Below are positions 8,009 to 16,849 of a stretch of DNA of 64,000 nucleotides, piece by piece. Source of the DNA: Myxococcus landrumus (GTDB taxonomy: Bacteria; Myxococcota; Myxococcia; Myxococcales; Myxococcaceae); contig NZ_CP071091.1 in NCBI RefSeq assembly GCF_017301635.1, positions 6,088,001 through 6,152,000 on the forward strand. The letters run 5' to 3'. The translations under genes and the position numbers were made by a program. The notes beneath the pieces were generated by a model, which saw only the letters and a list, made by a program, of their open reading frames with translations, made no database searches and was not told where the DNA came from. Numbering within the stretch: position 1 is the stretch's first letter; each line of letters opens with the position of its first letter.

Positions 8009-8932
8009 ATGTCCCTCCTCAGGCTCACCTTCCTCGGCACCTCCGCCGCCCAGCCCACCCTGCACCGCAACCTGTCCGGACTGGCGGTCAAGGTGGACAC
8101 GGACCTGCTGCTCTTCGACTGCGGCGAGGGCAGCCAGCGGCAGATGGTGCGCTTTGGCACCGGCTTCACCGTGGACGCCGTCTTCTTCACCCACTTCCAC
8201 GCCGACCACTACCTGGGAATCATCGGCTTCCTGCGCACGCTGGGAATGATGGGGCGCGAGCACGCCATCCACCTGTATGGCCCGCCTCCCGCGCGGCGGC
8301 TGCTGCACCAGGCCGTGCACCTGGGCCTGGAGTCCATGTCCTTCCCCATCGAAATCCACGAGGTGAAGGACGGCGACGTCGTCCCCCGCAACGGCTACTC
8401 GGTGCAGGTAGTGGGCGTGGACCACCGCATCAACGCCCTGGCCTACGCGCTGGTGGAGGACGGCCGGCCGGGGCGCTTCCACCTGGAGAAGGCGAAGGAG
8501 CTGGGCGTGCCCCCGGGCCCCAGCTTCGGCAAGCTCCAGAAGGGCGAGGCGGTGACGCTCGAGGACGGGCGAACGGTGCAGCCGGAGGACGTGCTGGGCC
8601 CGGCGCGCTCCGGCCGCAAGCTGGTCATCTCCGGAGACACGCGGCCGTGCGCGGCCGTGGTGCGCGCGGCGAAAGACGCGGACCTGCTGGTCCACGAGTC
8701 CACCTTCTCCGACGACGAGCAGGCGCGAGCGCTGGAGACCCATCACTCCACGGCGCGCGAGGCGGGGCGGGTGGCACGCGAAGCCGGCGTGCGCAGGCTG
8801 GTGCTCACCCACCTGTCCAGCCGCCACGACACGGACCCCGCGAAGCTGCTCACGCAGGCGCGTGAGGAGTACAAGGGGCCCCTGGAAGTGGCCTACGACG
8901 GCTTCACCCTGGAGCTGCCGCTGCGCGACTGA
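8009..8932 (+). CDS. rnz: Ribonuclease Z
   Basis: 307 residues, the usual size of the short form of RNase Z. The metallo-beta-lactamase zinc signature His-x-His-x-Asp-His is present as HFHADHYLG near residue 60. FLGTSAAQPT at the N-terminus and later Asp and His ligands (SGDTRPC, HESTF, THLSSRH) complete the set. Known: RNase Z is the endonuclease that cuts the 3' trailer of tRNA precursors, in some bacteria only those without encoded CCA. The start is ATG 8009, because the region before it is shared with the divergent gene's upstream DNA and has no homologous features. Neighbours do not suggest an operon. Confidence 0.95.
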   Translation: MSLLRLTFLGTSAAQPTLHRNLSGLAVKVDTDLLLFDCGEGSQRQMVRFGTGFTVDAVFFTHFHADHYLGIIGFLRTLGMMGREHAIHLYGPPPARRLLHQAVHLGLESMSFPIEIHEVKDGDVVPRNGYSVQVVGVDHRINALAYALVEDGRPGRFHLEKAKELGVPPGPSFGKLQKGEAVTLEDGRTVQPEDVLGPARSGRKLVISGDTRPCAAVVRAAKDADLLVHESTFSDDEQARALETHHSTAREAGRVAREAGVRRLVLTHLSSRHDTDPAKLLTQAREEYKGPLEVAYDGFTLELPLRD

Positions 8933-8965
8933 GGTCTCGCGGGCGGCGGCCCCGGGAAGCAGGCG

Positions 8966-9475
8966 CTACTGGACCTTGTCGGCCGCGGCGCGCAGCGAGG
9001 TGGCGGACTCGGCGTCCACGCGCTGGAGCAGCTCCCACTCCATCTCCGGGTCGCGGCTGAAGTTCGCGGAGTCGGGACGGCCCGACGCCTCAATCCCCGA
9101 CTGGCCACGGCCACGCGTCTCCGTGGTGATGTGCTTGTGGTACTCGATGGCGCACTGGCCCGGGCCGCGCGCGATGCCGCGGATGATGTAGCGGACCTGG
9201 GTGGTGCCCAGCGACGAGGGTGAACCCTGCATCAACCACTCGGTGGCGGCCTCGAAGCCATCCTTCGTCTGGCGCACGGAGTAGCCCTTCTCGGTGATGA
9301 GCGCGAGCGCCTGCGGCCACACCTCGGCGACGGGCTTGCGGTAGACGTGCTCACGCGTCTTCTCGAAGAGGAAGGCCTCCTTGCGGCTGGCGGCACAACC
9401 AGCGACGGAGACCACACAGGCGGCGGCGACCACCAACATCGACAGAGCCCCAAGCCGGGACTGGGACGGGTTCAT
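8966..9475 (-). CDS. Small lipoprotein, BamC-like pattern
   Basis: 169 residues. Two in-frame ATGs are possible (9481 and 9475); the second has GGAG at the best spacing (8 nt) and is chosen. The signal ends with lipobox Val-Ala-Gly-Cys near residue 27. The mature part has the pattern VYRKPVAEVWPQALALITEKGYSV, a short alpha/beta module of the kind seen in BamC-like outer-membrane lipoproteins. This likeness is only at pattern level. It lies convergent to rnz, 33 bp away. Probably an outer-membrane-attached lipoprotein of unknown role. Confidence 0.7.
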   Translation of the reverse strand: MNPSQSRLGALSMLVVAAACVVSVAGCAASRKEAFLFEKTREHVYRKPVAEVWPQALALITEKGYSVRQTKDGFEAATEWLMQGSPSSLGTTQVRYIIRGIARGPGQCAIEYHKHITTETRGRGQSGIEASGRPDSANFSRDPEMEWELLQRVDAESATSLRAAADKVQ

Positions 9476-9594
9476 GCTCATGACTCCAATGGGGGAATGA
9501 GAGACATGGGACCATCCCTCACCCCCGGCCCGGCGCCAAGTCCCCGTCCGGAAAGCTTGCCGCACGCAACCATCCATTTCGCCGCCACCCACGC

Positions 9595-10503
9595 TCAGTG
9601 TACGGCCCGCGGCGGGTGGGCCCGCAGGTGCTCCACGATGCGCGCCGCCACCTGCTCGGGGGCCTCCAGGGGAGCGAAGTGGCCCACTCCCGGGAGGTAT
9701 GTCACCTCCGGCGCCTGCTCGAACCAGGGCTCCAGGTCCCACGTCAGCTCGCGGCCCAGCGCGGGGTCCTCCTCCGCCCACACCAGCCGGAACGGAGCGC
9801 GGATGCGCGGATACTCCCGGAGCATCCGCCGCGCCTCGGCGGGGTTGAGCAGGCCGCGCATCGACTGCCGGTAGTACTCCACCGCGGCCCGCGCGGCGGC
9901 CGGCTGGGACAGGTTCGCCGCATAGGAAGACAGGCGCTCGTCGCTCACGTGTGTGCCCGGCGCCATCCCCCGCCGCATGAGCCAGGGCACGCGCTGGCCG
10001 CCCCGTGAGGACAGGAGGCGCTCGGGCAGCCAGGGGAGCTGGAAGAAGAACATGTACCAGGAGCGCCGGAGCTGGGCGGGCTTCCAGATGCGGCGGAGCA
10101 TGACCGACGGATGGGGGCAGTTCACCACCGTCAGCGTGTCCACCACCTCCGGCCGCATGGCCGCCAGGTGATAGGCAATGGCGCCGCCCCAGTCATGCCC
10201 CACCAGGTGCACCGGGTGCCCGGGCTGGAGGTGGTGGGCAAGCTGCTCGATGTCCCCCGCAAGCGTGTCCAGGTCATAGCCGCGCGGGGGCCGGTCCGTG
10301 CCGCCATAGCCGCGCAGATCCGGCGCCACCGCGTGATAGCCCTCCGCGCCCAGCAGCGGCAGCACGTCCCGCCAGCTCTCCGACAACTCCGGGAAGCCGT
10401 GCAACAACAACACAAGCGGCCCATCGGGAGGCCCCGCCTCCAGCGCCTGCATGCGCAGCGAGTCCAGCGGGATGGACAGACGGGCGAGCGGCGGGGAGTC
10501 CAT
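9595..10503 (-). CDS. Alpha/beta hydrolase, epoxide-hydrolase-like
   Basis: 302 residues from ATG 10503. The fold markers are in order: HGFPE (oxyanion and first turn), GHDWGG (nucleophile elbow with Asp rather than Ser), WAEEDPALG (acid), GVGHFAPLE (catalytic His). An Asp nucleophile and the HGFP motif point to epoxide hydrolases or haloacetate/haloalkane dehalogenases rather than esterases. The insert between elbow and acid is the Trp/Pro-rich cap. Known: these enzymes hydrolyse epoxides or C-halogen bonds through an ester intermediate. Substrate unknown. It is divergent from the amidohydrolase gene. Confidence 0.88.
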   Translation of the reverse strand: MDSPPLARLSIPLDSLRMQALEAGPPDGPLVLLLHGFPELSESWRDVLPLLGAEGYHAVAPDLRGYGGTDRPPRGYDLDTLAGDIEQLAHHLQPGHPVHLVGHDWGGAIAYHLAAMRPEVVDTLTVVNCPHPSVMLRRIWKPAQLRRSWYMFFFQLPWLPERLLSSRGGQRVPWLMRRGMAPGTHVSDERLSSYAANLSQPAAARAAVEYYRQSMRGLLNPAEARRMLREYPRIRAPFRLVWAEEDPALGRELTWDLEPWFEQAPEVTYLPGVGHFAPLEAPEQVAARIVEHLRAHPPRAVH

Positions 10504-10655
10504 GCCTGGAAGGGTACGCGCCTGTCCGGCGCATGTGAGGCTTTCACGGCACGGCGCGTTGGACGCCTGACGCTGGCCCACGCGGGCCGGGTGCGCCAGA
10601 GTGTCGCGCGCTCGTCCCAGGTTCGGGACGACCTACCAGGCAGGTGCTCGAAACC

Positions 10656-12341
10656 ATGCTGCGACGACTCTGCGGGCTCGTGGGTGCGGTGATTGTCTTT
10701 TCGGGCCTCGGCGGCTGCACCCGGAACACCCCGGGCGCGGGAGCCTCGGGGACCTCCGTCTATGTGGCACAGCGCATCCGCACGCTGGACGCGGCGCGGC
10801 CGGTGGTGGAGGCGCTCGCGGTGCGCGACGGCAAGGTGCTGGCCACGGGCACCCGCGAGGAGGTGCTCCAGGCGGCGGGCCCCGGCGCGCGCGTGGTGGA
10901 CCTGGGCGAAGTCACCGTGGTGCCGGGCCTGACGGACGCCCATGGACACCTGGCCGGGCTGGGCCAGGCGGAGGCGCAGGTGAGCCTGGTGGGCGCGGCC
11001 AGCAAGCAGGAGGCCCTGTCGCGAATCGCCTCGGCGCCAACCACGTCCTACCAGGGGGCGTGGCTCATCGGCCAAGGCTGGGACCAGAACGACTGGCCGG
11101 AGAAGGCGTTCCCCACGCGCCAGGACCTGGATGCCATCCACTCCGGGGTGCCAGTGATGCTCTCGCGCATCGACGGGCACGCGGCCTGGGTCAACAGCGA
11201 GGCCTTGCGGCGCGCGGGCATCACTCGCGACACGAAGGACCCCACGGGGGGCCGGATTCTCCGCGACGCGAGCGGTGAGGCCACGGGCATCCTCCTCGAC
11301 AACGCCATGGACCTGGTCGGCGTCGTGGTGCCGGCGCTCTCGGACGCCGAGCACGCCACGCACCTGGGCGCGGCGCTCGCCCGGGTCGCCCGGGTGGGGC
11401 TCACCGGTGTCCACGACGCGGGCATGGACCTGCGCACCTTCCGCCTCCTCCAGAAGTGGGACAAGGAGGGGAAGCTCCCCTTGCGCGTCTACGCCATGGC
11501 GGCCGGACAGGGCGCCGAGCGCGACACCTTCCTGCGCGAGGGCCCCTATCAAGGCAACCGCCTCACGCTGCGCGCGGTGAAGCTCGTCCTGGACGGCGCG
11601 CTGGGCAGCCGGGGCGCGGCGCTGCACCAGGACTACACCGACGAGCACGGCCACCGCGGCCTCCTGATGATGCCGCCCGACGAGTACGAGCGGCGCGTGA
11701 CGGCCTTCATGGCCGCGGGCTTCCAGGTGTGCACGCATGCGATTGGAGACCGCGCCAACACGCTGGTGCTGGACACGCTGCTGCGCGCCGCCGAGGTCAC
11801 CGGCGCCAAGGACGGCCGCCACCGCGTGGAGCACGCGCAGGTGATGCGGCTGGAGGACATCGACCGGCTGGGCAAGAGCGGCTTCGTCGCCAGCGTGCAG
11901 CCCATGCACGCCACCAGCGACATGCCCTGGGCGGAGGCGCGCGTGGGCCCGGAGCGCATCCGGGGCGCGTATGCGTGGCAGCGGCTGAAGGCGTCCGGCG
12001 CGGTGCTCGCGCTGGGCAGCGACTTCCCGGTGGAGCGCCCGGACGTGCTGGCCGGCCTGTACGCGGCGCGCACGCGGCAGGATGCGAGCGGTGCTCCCGC
12101 GAACGGGTGGTACGCGGACCAGCGGCTCAGCGCCCAGGAGGCGCTGGAGGGCTTCACCGTGGGCGCCGCCTACGCCTCGTTCGCGGAGTCGCGGCGCGGC
12201 CGGCTCCAGCCGGGCATGGACGCGGACTTCGTCGTGCTGTCGGTGGACCCGGTGGACGCCCCCGTCGCCCAACTGCCAGGCGCCCAGGTGCGCCTGACGG
12301 TGGTGGGCGGCGACGAGGTCTTCCGCGCCGAGGAAAAGTAA
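10656..12341 (+). CDS. Amidohydrolase family 3 (YtcJ-like), lipoprotein
   Basis: 561 residues. An export signal with lipobox Gly-Gly-Cys precedes the enzyme (Cys about residue 21), placing it in the envelope, which is uncommon for this family. The amidohydrolase barrel has DAHGHLAGLG (metal motif His-x-His) at about residue 90, a His-Ala-rich region with HRVEHAQ, and the late Asp in ALGSDFPVE. Length and motifs match the YtcJ-type amidohydrolase-3 group, which hydrolyse amide-like substrates that are mostly unknown. Start chosen at ATG 10656 rather than GTG 10644. Its stop is 7 bp from the convergent DUF4139 gene. Confidence 0.88.
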   Translation: MLRRLCGLVGAVIVFSGLGGCTRNTPGAGASGTSVYVAQRIRTLDAARPVVEALAVRDGKVLATGTREEVLQAAGPGARVVDLGEVTVVPGLTDAHGHLAGLGQAEAQVSLVGAASKQEALSRIASAPTTSYQGAWLIGQGWDQNDWPEKAFPTRQDLDAIHSGVPVMLSRIDGHAAWVNSEALRRAGITRDTKDPTGGRILRDASGEATGILLDNAMDLVGVVVPALSDAEHATHLGAALARVARVGLTGVHDAGMDLRTFRLLQKWDKEGKLPLRVYAMAAGQGAERDTFLREGPYQGNRLTLRAVKLVLDGALGSRGAALHQDYTDEHGHRGLLMMPPDEYERRVTAFMAAGFQVCTHAIGDRANTLVLDTLLRAAEVTGAKDGRHRVEHAQVMRLEDIDRLGKSGFVASVQPMHATSDMPWAEARVGPERIRGAYAWQRLKASGAVLALGSDFPVERPDVLAGLYAARTRQDASGAPANGWYADQRLSAQEALEGFTVGAAYASFAESRRGRLQPGMDADFVVLSVDPVDAPVAQLPGAQVRLTVVGGDEVFRAEEK

Positions 12342-12348
12342 CGAGCGC

Positions 12349-14349
12349 CTAGAGGTCCGTCACCGCGCTGAGCGACTGGACGCGGCGGTTGAGCTCATCC
12401 GTGGCCAACTGCCGCTCCTTCGCCATCCGCTCCAGCTCGCGGGTGATGACCTCCAGCCGGTCCTCCTGCTCGTTGAGCTTGGTGACGAAGCGCTCGACCA
12501 GCTCGCGCTGCGAGGCGCCGCTCTTGAGGGACTCGATGTTGGAGCGGATGCGCTCCTGGTCCTTGAAGAGCTGCGCCCGCTCGGTGTTGAGCTGCTGCTC
12601 GTCGCGGGTGAGCGTGGCCACCTTCTCGCGCAGGGCCATCACCTCCCGCAGCGCCTCCGCCATGGCCTTGTCCACGTAGCGCTGCGACAGGAAGAAGGCC
12701 ACCTCGTCCGAGCCCAGGCTGCTGATGGCGTACTGGCGCTGGCCCCGCGTGCGCTCGGCCACCAACAGCTCCTCCTGCGCCCCCGCCGCCAGCTCGCGCT
12801 TGAAGCGCCAGAAGCCATCCGTCGTCTCGGCCGGCGCGGGCATGTCCTTGTCCAGCTCCCAGCCCATGCGCGGGTGCTCCACGTAGAGGACCTGGGGACG
12901 CGGTGCCTTGTTGCGCACCAGGTACTTCGTGCGCCGGACGTGGAAGAACTCCGTCACCAACATGCCCCGGCTCACCACCGCGCGGAACACCGGCCCGTCA
13001 TCCGTCCGGTCCTCCACCGAGACGACGCAGCCCAGCTCCACCGCGAACGGAACGAAGCGCAGGTCCTGCGGCTTCATCGTGTCGAGCATCGCCTCGCCCA
13101 CGTAGCGCTCATCCTCCGTCACCGTCACCGGCCCGCCCTCCAGCGTCAGGCCCGTGGTGTTCTTCAGCTCGATGCAGGCCATGGGGTTCTTCTCGCGCGT
13201 GGCCCGGTTGTAGAGCAGCACGCGGCGCCCCTCGAAGGGACGGTGGAGGATGGGCACCAGCGCGCTCTGGTTGCGGTGCACCGTCACCGGGCGGTCCACG
13301 CTGTACTCGAAGAGGTCTCCCACATCCTTCGTCAGCGTCGTCACGGCGGTGCTCTGCGCCAGCGCATCGCGCAGCCGGGGGCCGCCTCCGCCCAGCGAGC
13401 TCGCCATCTCCTTGCGCATCATCCCCTGCGAGCGCATCGGGGCGGGCGGAGGAGGCGCGGCCATCATCGGCGCCTCGTCCGCCATCTCGTCCATCACCAC
13501 CGACTCGCGCTCGTAGCCCTCCTGGGGAATCACCGGCGCGGCGGCCGCCTCCGTGCGCACCTCCACGATGGGCCGCTGCATGTAGCGGGGGTTGTAGAGG
13601 TCGTGCACGAAGGACACGGGCAGGCCCGCGACGAGCGACAGGCTCACGTCCACCCAGTCCTCGTCCCCCGTGTTGTCCACCAGCGCCCAGCCCTGGAGCA
13701 GCGGCGGCTCTCCCTCGTCCAGGAGGATGCGGTAGCTGGTCTTCCACACCGGCGACTCCAGGACGTAGCTGACGAAGACCTCCCGCTCCCCTTCGCCGGT
13801 GGTGAGGATGGTCATCCGCTTGCTGTCCTTCTTGTACGAGGACAACACCGTGGACAGGTAGAACTCCAAATCCTTGCGCACCGCCTCGTCGAGGAACTCC
13901 AGCTCGGAGATGTCCAGCACGTCGAAGGTGCGCAGCGAGCCGCCCACCAGCAGCGTCAGGAAGGGCCGCACCAGGCTGGTCTCCCCCGCCGCGAGCGCCA
14001 GGGACTCCAGGCCGATGATGGCGCCCTCCACCTGGCCGCCGCCCACGCGGGCCCTCACGCGCGCGCCCTTGATTTGGCCCAGCAGCGCCGTGAGGCTGCC
14101 GTCCTCGGGAATCCGGATGGTGGCCTCCGCGAGCAATTGCTCCAGCGGCTTCGTGGAGTCGTAGCTCACCGCCGACACCGAGCCACCCGACAGGTCCAGC
14201 ACGGTGAGCGACTTGAGGACGTCGTTCATGTCGCGCGCCTTGAAGTCCAGGTGCAGCGGGCTGCTGCCCACCACGCCGCCCCTGCGCTCGAAGTAGCCGA
14301 CGCCGTGCTTGTAGAGGACGACGCGACGGATGGACAGGGGATTGGGCAT
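12349..14349 (-). CDS. DUF4139 domain protein with coiled-coil tail
   Basis: 666 residues. The N-terminal half holds beta-rich segments beginning VVLYKHGVGYFERRG. The central part matches the DUF4139 pattern (VWKTSYRILLDEG... WVDVSLSLVAG) near residues 195-235, with a Met/Pro-rich linker around 280-310. The last 120 residues form a strong Glu/Arg coiled coil. No signal peptide and no membrane segment, although family members in eukaryotes and other bacteria are often thought to be surface or secreted. Function unknown. Divergent from the next gene by 133 bp. Confidence 0.82.
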   Translation of the reverse strand: MPNPLSIRRVVLYKHGVGYFERRGGVVGSSPLHLDFKARDMNDVLKSLTVLDLSGGSVSAVSYDSTKPLEQLLAEATIRIPEDGSLTALLGQIKGARVRARVGGGQVEGAIIGLESLALAAGETSLVRPFLTLLVGGSLRTFDVLDISELEFLDEAVRKDLEFYLSTVLSSYKKDSKRMTILTTGEGEREVFVSYVLESPVWKTSYRILLDEGEPPLLQGWALVDNTGDEDWVDVSLSLVAGLPVSFVHDLYNPRYMQRPIVEVRTEAAAAPVIPQEGYERESVVMDEMADEAPMMAAPPPPAPMRSQGMMRKEMASSLGGGGPRLRDALAQSTAVTTLTKDVGDLFEYSVDRPVTVHRNQSALVPILHRPFEGRRVLLYNRATREKNPMACIELKNTTGLTLEGGPVTVTEDERYVGEAMLDTMKPQDLRFVPFAVELGCVVSVEDRTDDGPVFRAVVSRGMLVTEFFHVRRTKYLVRNKAPRPQVLYVEHPRMGWELDKDMPAPAETTDGFWRFKRELAAGAQEELLVAERTRGQRQYAISSLGSDEVAFFLSQRYVDKAMAEALREVMALREKVATLTRDEQQLNTERAQLFKDQERIRSNIESLKSGASQRELVERFVTKLNEQEDRLEVITRELERMAKERQLATDELNRRVQSLSAVTDL

Positions 14350-14482
14350 GGGCGCTGGACCTTTGGGGAAGTGGGCGCCCCAGGTCTATCAAGCTCCGCC
14401 CGGGGTCATGCAATGGCATGCGGGCCCCGCGTCACCGGCGGGTGCTAGATTCGGGGCACACCTGGATGGAGTCCTCCTCGAG

Positions 14483-16675
14483 ATGATCGTCAAAGCCAAC
14501 GTCGAGAAACTGATTCGGCGCGGAGTGAAGCTCGGACTGATTCGGCTGGACTCGCCCCTGCCCGACTCGAGCCAGGGCGAATACAAGGCCCTGCTCGACA
14601 ACATCTCCGCGCTGCTGGAGCGACTGCGGCACGGGGCCACGATGCGGCGGATGATGTACGAGTACGCCGAGGTCTGTCAGGCGCCGCTCAAGGAGCAGCT
14701 CCAGGCCCATCAATCGAGCATCGACCGCACGCGGGGCAAGCCCGGCCGCTTCGACGTGGACCAGCTCCGCGGTCTCGAGCGGCTCCAGTCGGCCTACAAG
14801 GCCATGAAGCAGGAGCTCCGGTCCTCCGCGCCCTCGGACCCCACCGCGCCGGACGCGGCCGAGACGCTCAAGCGGCAGAAGAACGACCAGATGCACAACC
14901 CGAACGTGATGGTGAACTGCGGCTCGGGAACGGACGGGGAGCTCGGCTGCCAACCCGACCACGTCAAGGTGTATCAAGCCGTCTTCGGGCCCTCCTATGG
15001 GGAGACGGAATACAAGGACGTCTACGTCCACAACGTGCGCGGCGAGGAGCGGATTGTCATCCAGCCCGCGGGCGGCAAGTGCAACGTCAGCATCGGCAAT
15101 CCCTACCGGAGCCTCGGCTGGTTCTTCAACTACACGACCCAGGGCTCGCGCACCGCGCTCATCCGGATGTGGGAGATTCCCGCGAGCTACTTCGAAGACC
15201 TCCTGGATTGCACGGGCACCGAAGCCCAGATCAAGGACATGAAGGACTTCTACAAGGCGGAGAGCAGGAGGCCGGGTGGAAAGACAAACAAGCGCTTCCA
15301 CGTCGAGCTCTGCGACCACCGCGCCACCAACCAGTTCGGGCTCTGGACCCACGACGAACACGGACAGCTCACGGACTTCGGCCAGCGGTTCCAGAAGATG
15401 AGCTCCCGGCTGGTGACGTACTACGACCCGAACGGCAAGCACGTCCCCAACAAGCGCGACGGGGAGTGCCGCGACATCCAGCGGCTCGTCGACCACCTGG
15501 GCATTCCCAGGGGCATCGAAGACCGCTTCGAGAACCTCAGCACCGCCGTGAGCGACGCGGACGGCAACCTCACGATGAACAACGAGGCGGCGAAGCAGGA
15601 CCTCGTGTTCCTGGACCTCATCAACCTGCTGAGCGACGAATCACCAGACGCCCTCCGCAAGGTCAAGGAGCTCTCCGACGAGCAGGTGCGGTCCTTCTCC
15701 AACCTGCTGCTCTACAACGGCCTGAGTCCTCAGCGCTTCAACGAGACGCGCCTGTACACCCGCACGGGGCTCGTCGTGGCCAACCTGGAGCGGGAGAGCG
15801 AGTTCATGGTCGCGGTCCACAAGTCGACCGTCTGGCATCCCGTGCTCCGGCAGGTGGTGGAGGAGCTGCGACAGGGCCTCAAGTCCTCGACACACCCCAT
15901 GCCCGAGGCCTGTGCGGCGAACGTGAAGCTGCTGTTCCGCGCGCAGGCCCGGGAGCAAATCCAGACCGGAACCTATGACGAGGCGCTCACCGCGCTCAGC
16001 GGGCTCATCGCGCCGGGGAAGTCCGACCGCAACTTCGCCTTCATCGAGGGGCTGAACATCCTGCTGCGCTTCCTGTGCTCGGGGAACGGGAACTTCAAGA
16101 ACACCTTCAAGGCCATCAGCACGAAGGGAGAGGTCCAGGGCGACGTGAAGTCCCCGCCCGAGAAGTTCCGGTTCCGCCCGCTGAACGGGCACAAGTATGA
16201 GATTGGCGCCTCCCACCGCACCACCACCCAGGGCATGGACGGCCCCGTCGACTCGCTCGACGGCTTCAAGCAGGCCGGCTTCGCGTCCGTCTCCGGGTTC
16301 AAGGCGCAGCCCCTGAGCGACTCCCTGCTCACGAGCAACACCCGCTTCCAGGTGTTCCAGCACTCGCCCGTCATCGCCCAGCTCCACGCGGCGGGCCTGC
16401 CCGTCATGGGTGGAATCTCCGGCACGACGCGCGACATCTTCCGGTACTTCGGACACCTCACCGGAAAGGACTTCTGGCACTTCTTCGCCGTCGTCGCCGC
16501 GTTCATGGTCAAGAACCACTTCCACAGCCTGGCCGAGTGCTACATCGCCGCCTTCCAGTTCTACGACCGCACGAACTCGACCTCGACCCAGCAGTACTTC
16601 GAGAAGACCTTCAACAAGCTCACGCCGCAGAAGCTGTACGGCCTCATCCGCTACCAGACCGACATCCCGTTCTGA
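14483..16675 (+). CDS. Large orphan protein, 730 residues, unknown function
   Basis: Start taken at ATG 14483 (MIVKANVEKL); earlier in-frame codons form Gly/Pro-rich sequence unlike the rest. No signal peptide or membrane segment. The first 130 residues are helical and charged. Residues 150-340 hold a module with well-spaced Cys (VNCGSGTDGELGCQPDH, GKCNVSIGNPYR, LLDCTG, ELCDHR) and many aromatics. The last 100 residues are rich in Phe, Tyr and His (KDFWHFFAVVAAFMVKNHF) and end RYQTDIPF. I do not recognise any family. Codon use looks slightly less extreme in third-position GC than its neighbours, by eye only. Downstream is a short GC hairpin, then a lipoprotein gene in the same direction. Candidate for a novel activity; see findings. 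Confidence 0.75.
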   Translation: MIVKANVEKLIRRGVKLGLIRLDSPLPDSSQGEYKALLDNISALLERLRHGATMRRMMYEYAEVCQAPLKEQLQAHQSSIDRTRGKPGRFDVDQLRGLERLQSAYKAMKQELRSSAPSDPTAPDAAETLKRQKNDQMHNPNVMVNCGSGTDGELGCQPDHVKVYQAVFGPSYGETEYKDVYVHNVRGEERIVIQPAGGKCNVSIGNPYRSLGWFFNYTTQGSRTALIRMWEIPASYFEDLLDCTGTEAQIKDMKDFYKAESRRPGGKTNKRFHVELCDHRATNQFGLWTHDEHGQLTDFGQRFQKMSSRLVTYYDPNGKHVPNKRDGECRDIQRLVDHLGIPRGIEDRFENLSTAVSDADGNLTMNNEAAKQDLVFLDLINLLSDESPDALRKVKELSDEQVRSFSNLLLYNGLSPQRFNETRLYTRTGLVVANLERESEFMVAVHKSTVWHPVLRQVVEELRQGLKSSTHPMPEACAANVKLLFRAQAREQIQTGTYDEALTALSGLIAPGKSDRNFAFIEGLNILLRFLCSGNGNFKNTFKAISTKGEVQGDVKSPPEKFRFRPLNGHKYEIGASHRTTTQGMDGPVDSLDGFKQAGFASVSGFKAQPLSDSLLTSNTRFQVFQHSPVIAQLHAAGLPVMGGISGTTRDIFRYFGHLTGKDFWHFFAVVAAFMVKNHFHSLAECYIAAFQFYDRTNSTSTQQYFEKTFNKLTPQKLYGLIRYQTDIPF

Positions 16676-16678
16676 GCC

Positions 16679-16698
16679 GGCGCCCGCGCATGGGCGCC
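16679..16698 (+). terminator. Short GC hairpin after the 730-residue gene
   Basis: Perfect 7-bp stem GGCGCCC / GGGCGCC with a 6-nt loop, 3 nt after the stop codon. No T run follows, so its strength as a terminator is uncertain. Confidence 0.45.
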
Positions 16699-16849
16699 CG
16701 CGTCATGCATCCTGTAGCGGACGGCGCGCGGGCCCCTCTCAAATGATGGAACTCCAGGAAGTTGGGGATGGCCCAGCGCCCGGTGTATCTACCCACGCCG
16801 TGGGCCGCGCACTCCCGCGTCCAGGCCCCGCTCGCGAGGTGTCGCCCTG

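Noticed and set aside
10501..10660. Sigma-54 promoter between the alpha/beta hydrolase and amidohydrolase genes
   Set aside because: I found no TGGCAC-N5-TTGC match; the nearest sequences differ at key positions.
12874..14448. Open frame of 524 codons opposite the DUF4139 gene
   Set aside because: Antisense of a conserved gene; composition dominated by His, Arg and Gln with no recognisable motif.
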